This document shows, one piece after another, positions 5,822-7,487 of a stretch of 7,487 nt of DNA; position 1 is the stretch's first letter, and each line of letters begins with the position of its first letter. The DNA is taken from assembly GCF_030453725.1 (NCBI RefSeq), contig NZ_JAKDJU010000148.1, positions 1 through 7,487 on the forward strand, read 5' to 3'. The notes under the pieces are model-generated. The model searched no databases. It saw nothing but the letters and a program-made list of their open reading frames with translations, and was not told the origin of the DNA. The translations under genes were made by a program, and so were the position numbers. This DNA comes from Brevibacterium picturae (GTDB lineage Bacteria; Actinomycetota; Actinomycetes; Actinomycetales; Brevibacteriaceae).

Positions 5822-6631
5822 ATGACATCAGCTGCGTCCGGTTCGCATCCCCTCGCCGAGGCGATCGATCGAGAGCTTCGTGCCCGTGGCAGCTGCGTGC
5901 GCGCATCCAAGGACCGCGCGTACCTCAAGAGCGAGCTTGTGCACTACGGCGTCGGAGTGCCGGCGACTCGCACTGTGGTGCGCAAAGCGCTCGACTCGGC
6001 GAACCTCGACCACGACAAAATCATCGAACTCGCCGAGGTGCTGTGGAACCGGGGCAGCGACGGCGGCGCCCCGGGTGATCCAGATGTCGCCAGAGACGGG
6101 GCTCCGGTCTACGAACTCCGCAGTGCGGCGACGATGGTGCTCATCCAAGCCAAGGACCACCTCGGCGCCGGTGACAGTGATCTCTTCGAACGACTGCTGC
6201 GTCAGGCACGAACATGGGCACTCGTCGACCCCTTGGCCGGGGATGCCATCGGCCCTCTGAGCGAACATGACGATGGCTTCGACCCGGTGCTCGAGCGCTG
6301 GGCGATCGACGACGATTTCTGGATCCGACGTTCGGCGCTGCTGGCCCACCTACGGCCCCTGCGGGAGGGCCGCGGAGACTTCGTTCGGTTCGCCCGCTTC
6401 GCCGATGAGATGTTGGAGGAGAAGGAATTCTTCATCCGCAAAGCCATTGGGTGGGTGCTGCGCGACACCGCCCGCAAACGGCCGGAGATGGTCTTCGACA
6501 GGATGCTTCCACGTGCCCATCGAACCTCGGGCGTGACGATGCGCGAAGCGGTGAAGCATCTGTCGCCGGAGCAGCGGAATGAGCTGCTTGCCGCTAAAGA
6601 GACTTCGCGAACTCGAGCAGGATCTGATTGA
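5822..6631 (+). CDS. AlkD-like DNA alkylation repair glycosylase (HEAT repeats)
   Basis: The 269-residue protein matches the DNA alkylation repair family (PF08713; AlkC/AlkD), all-helical HEAT-like repeat glycosylases that remove alkylated purines such as N3-methyladenine and N7-methylguanine. Family landmarks are visible: YLKSELVHYGVGVPATR (34-50), ELRSAATMVLIQAK (98-111), WALVDPLA (132-139), WAIDDDFWIRRSALLAHL (160-177), EKEFFIRKAIGWVLRD (200-215). Trp132/Asp136 keep the W-x3-D spacing of Bacillus cereus AlkD Trp109/Asp113, Arg170 or 169 fits Arg148, and Trp211/Arg214 keep the W-x2-R spacing of Trp187/Arg190. The key site therefore looks intact. An unusual Gly/Asp-rich loop lies at 78-95. 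ATG 5822 is chosen: the frame is open back to GTG 5774, but that start is inside the argG terminator. No strong ribosome site is present (GGGATGA at 5808-5814 is poorly placed), so weak or leaderless initiation is possible. Its 3' end overlaps the opposing hydrolase gene. Confidence 0.88.
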   Translation: MTSAASGSHPLAEAIDRELRARGSCVRASKDRAYLKSELVHYGVGVPATRTVVRKALDSANLDHDKIIELAEVLWNRGSDGGAPGDPDVARDGAPVYELRSAATMVLIQAKDHLGAGDSDLFERLLRQARTWALVDPLAGDAIGPLSEHDDGFDPVLERWAIDDDFWIRRSALLAHLRPLREGRGDFVRFARFADEMLEEKEFFIRKAIGWVLRDTARKRPEMVFDRMLPRAHRTSGVTMREAVKHLSPEQRNELLAAKETSRTRAGSD

Positions 6632-7397
6632 AAGCTTCGGGCTGTTCGATGTTGGCCGCGTGGCCGTCCTCGGGGATGACCACCGACGATCCGATCGGAG
6701 CCAGCCCTGCGGACGCGGCCGCATGCGTAGACGGCCAGTGCTCGCTCTCGGCTCCGGCGACGAAGAGCACGGGCACGTCGGTGCCTTCGATCACGGGACG
6801 CCAGTCGGCTTTCGCATGGTCGGCCAGAAGCGCGAGCTCACTGCGGCTGAGCTTATGGTCCACGCCCTTCATCACCTTGAGCAGACGCAGCATGCGTTTG
6901 CCTCGCTTCCAGACGGGTGTGCCATGCCCGGTGGGAGGGATGCCCTCGGCGAAGTAGGTGGCTGCGTTGGATTCGTCGTAGCCGTAGTAACCGTGCGGCC
7001 AGTCGGCAGTGTTGAGCATCGTCGGTGTCTGGTCGACGATGACGATGCCCGCGATGCGATCGGTTCCGAACTGGGAGAGATAGGACCAGATGGTGTTACC
7101 GCCCATCGATCCGCCCACGAGCAGAACATCAGTCAGGTCCAAAACCTCAAGCACCTGCGCCACATCCTGACCGCGACGCTCCATGGTCACACCGGAGCTG
7201 GGGCGGTCAGCAGCTCCGTGGCCGCGCAGATCAACGCAGAACACCTGGCAGCCCGCCTGTGCCAACGGTCCAACCTGATAGCGCCAGCTGGTCGCCGGCG
7301 CCTTGAACCCCGCCAGCAGCACAACACAGCGACCGGAAGAGTCTCCGGCCTGGGTGTACTCGAGACGAACGCCGTCATCGGCGATGATCGCGGCCAT
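6594..7397 (-). CDS. Alpha/beta-fold hydrolase
   Basis: The 267-residue protein has the single-domain alpha/beta hydrolase layout. Strand beta-3 with the oxyanion loop is VVLLAGFKAPATSW (25-38); then VDLRGHGAADRP (55-66), the nucleophile elbow GGSMGG (95-100, Ser97), VIVDQTPTML (119-128), a lid region rich in Trp and Tyr (about 130-175), LFVAGAESEHWP (211-222), and the catalytic histidine in EDGHAANIEQPEAF (243-256, His246). The acid of the triad is either Asp122 after strand 6, as in haloalkane dehalogenase LinB, or a Glu at 216 or 219 after strand 7. No signal peptide is seen, so it is cytoplasmic. Relatives include esterases, lactonases and cofactor-free perhydrolases often annotated as non-heme chloroperoxidases; the natural substrate is unknown. 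ATG 7397 has AGGA (7405-7408) seven bases upstream. The stop lies inside the 3' end of the alkylation repair gene. Confidence 0.88.
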   Translation of the reverse strand: MAAIIADDGVRLEYTQAGDSSGRCVVLLAGFKAPATSWRYQVGPLAQAGCQVFCVDLRGHGAADRPSSGVTMERRGQDVAQVLEVLDLTDVLLVGGSMGGNTIWSYLSQFGTDRIAGIVIVDQTPTMLNTADWPHGYYGYDESNAATYFAEGIPPTGHGTPVWKRGKRMLRLLKVMKGVDHKLSRSELALLADHAKADWRPVIEGTDVPVLFVAGAESEHWPSTHAAASAGLAPIGSSVVIPEDGHAANIEQPEAFNQILLEFAKSL

Positions 7398-7487
7398 CCA
7401 TCAATCCTACCGTCCGGGGCCCTCGATCGACCCGGGCTTTCCGCGTCGTAGAGGTGAAGGGCATAGGGTAAGCGGCATAGACATCCC

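Noticed and set aside
6579..7451. 290-codon open frame on the plus strand opposite the hydrolase
   Set aside because: It is the antisense shadow of a clear alpha/beta hydrolase with intact Ser and His motifs, and its translation has no family features.
1..7487. Mobile elements, CRISPR arrays, tRNA/rRNA genes, defence or toxin-antitoxin systems
   Set aside because: I looked for repeat-spacer periodicity, transposase motifs, terminal repeats and tRNA-like cloverleaf segments on both strands and saw none. The gene content is metabolic, transport and repair.

Overview
The window is high-GC DNA with strong actinobacterial traits: G/C-rich third codon positions, GTG starts, a DtxR/IdeR-like iron box, a Streptomyces-like ARG box and an actinobacterial siderophore-interacting protein. 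The protein sequences remind me of Brevibacterium or a related Micrococcales genus. That is an impression from family resemblance, not a computed placement. I see no insertion sequence, tRNA, rRNA, CRISPR array, phage gene or att site; it reads as ordinary chromosome.

Layout. (1) 1-485, minus strand: a broken siderophore-interacting flavoprotein gene. Its N-terminal start and its C-terminal NAD(P)H-binding half survive in different frames, and most of the FAD-binding domain is missing. A good candidate iron box lies directly upstream (532-550). (2) 647-2380, minus strand: a probable two-gene unit, a CPBP-family (CAAX/Abi) membrane protease followed 54 bp later by a small DoxX-family membrane protein with a lysine/alanine-rich tail. 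(3) 2636-4135, plus strand: an APC-superfamily amino-acid/amine permease, divergent from the protease across a 255-bp spacer. It is followed by two overlapping GC-rich inverted repeats. (4) 4286-5707, plus strand: argG, argininosuccinate synthase of the long E. coli-like type. A candidate ARG box lies upstream and a perfect 16-bp stem terminator downstream. (5) 5822-6631, plus strand: an AlkD-like HEAT-repeat DNA alkylation repair glycosylase, converging with (6) 6594-7397, minus strand: an alpha/beta hydrolase. Their 3' ends overlap by 38 bp. The last 90 bp hold no gene that I can support.

How they work together. The genes look like independent transcription units rather than one pathway. 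argG makes argininosuccinate from citrulline and aspartate; the neighbouring permease could move a related amino acid or amine, but nothing in the sequence fixes its substrate and a terminator-like structure separates the two. I did not find a convincing new multi-gene system. The observations most worth checking are the internally deleted iron gene that keeps its iron box, the control region of argG, and the lysine-rich tail on the DoxX protein.
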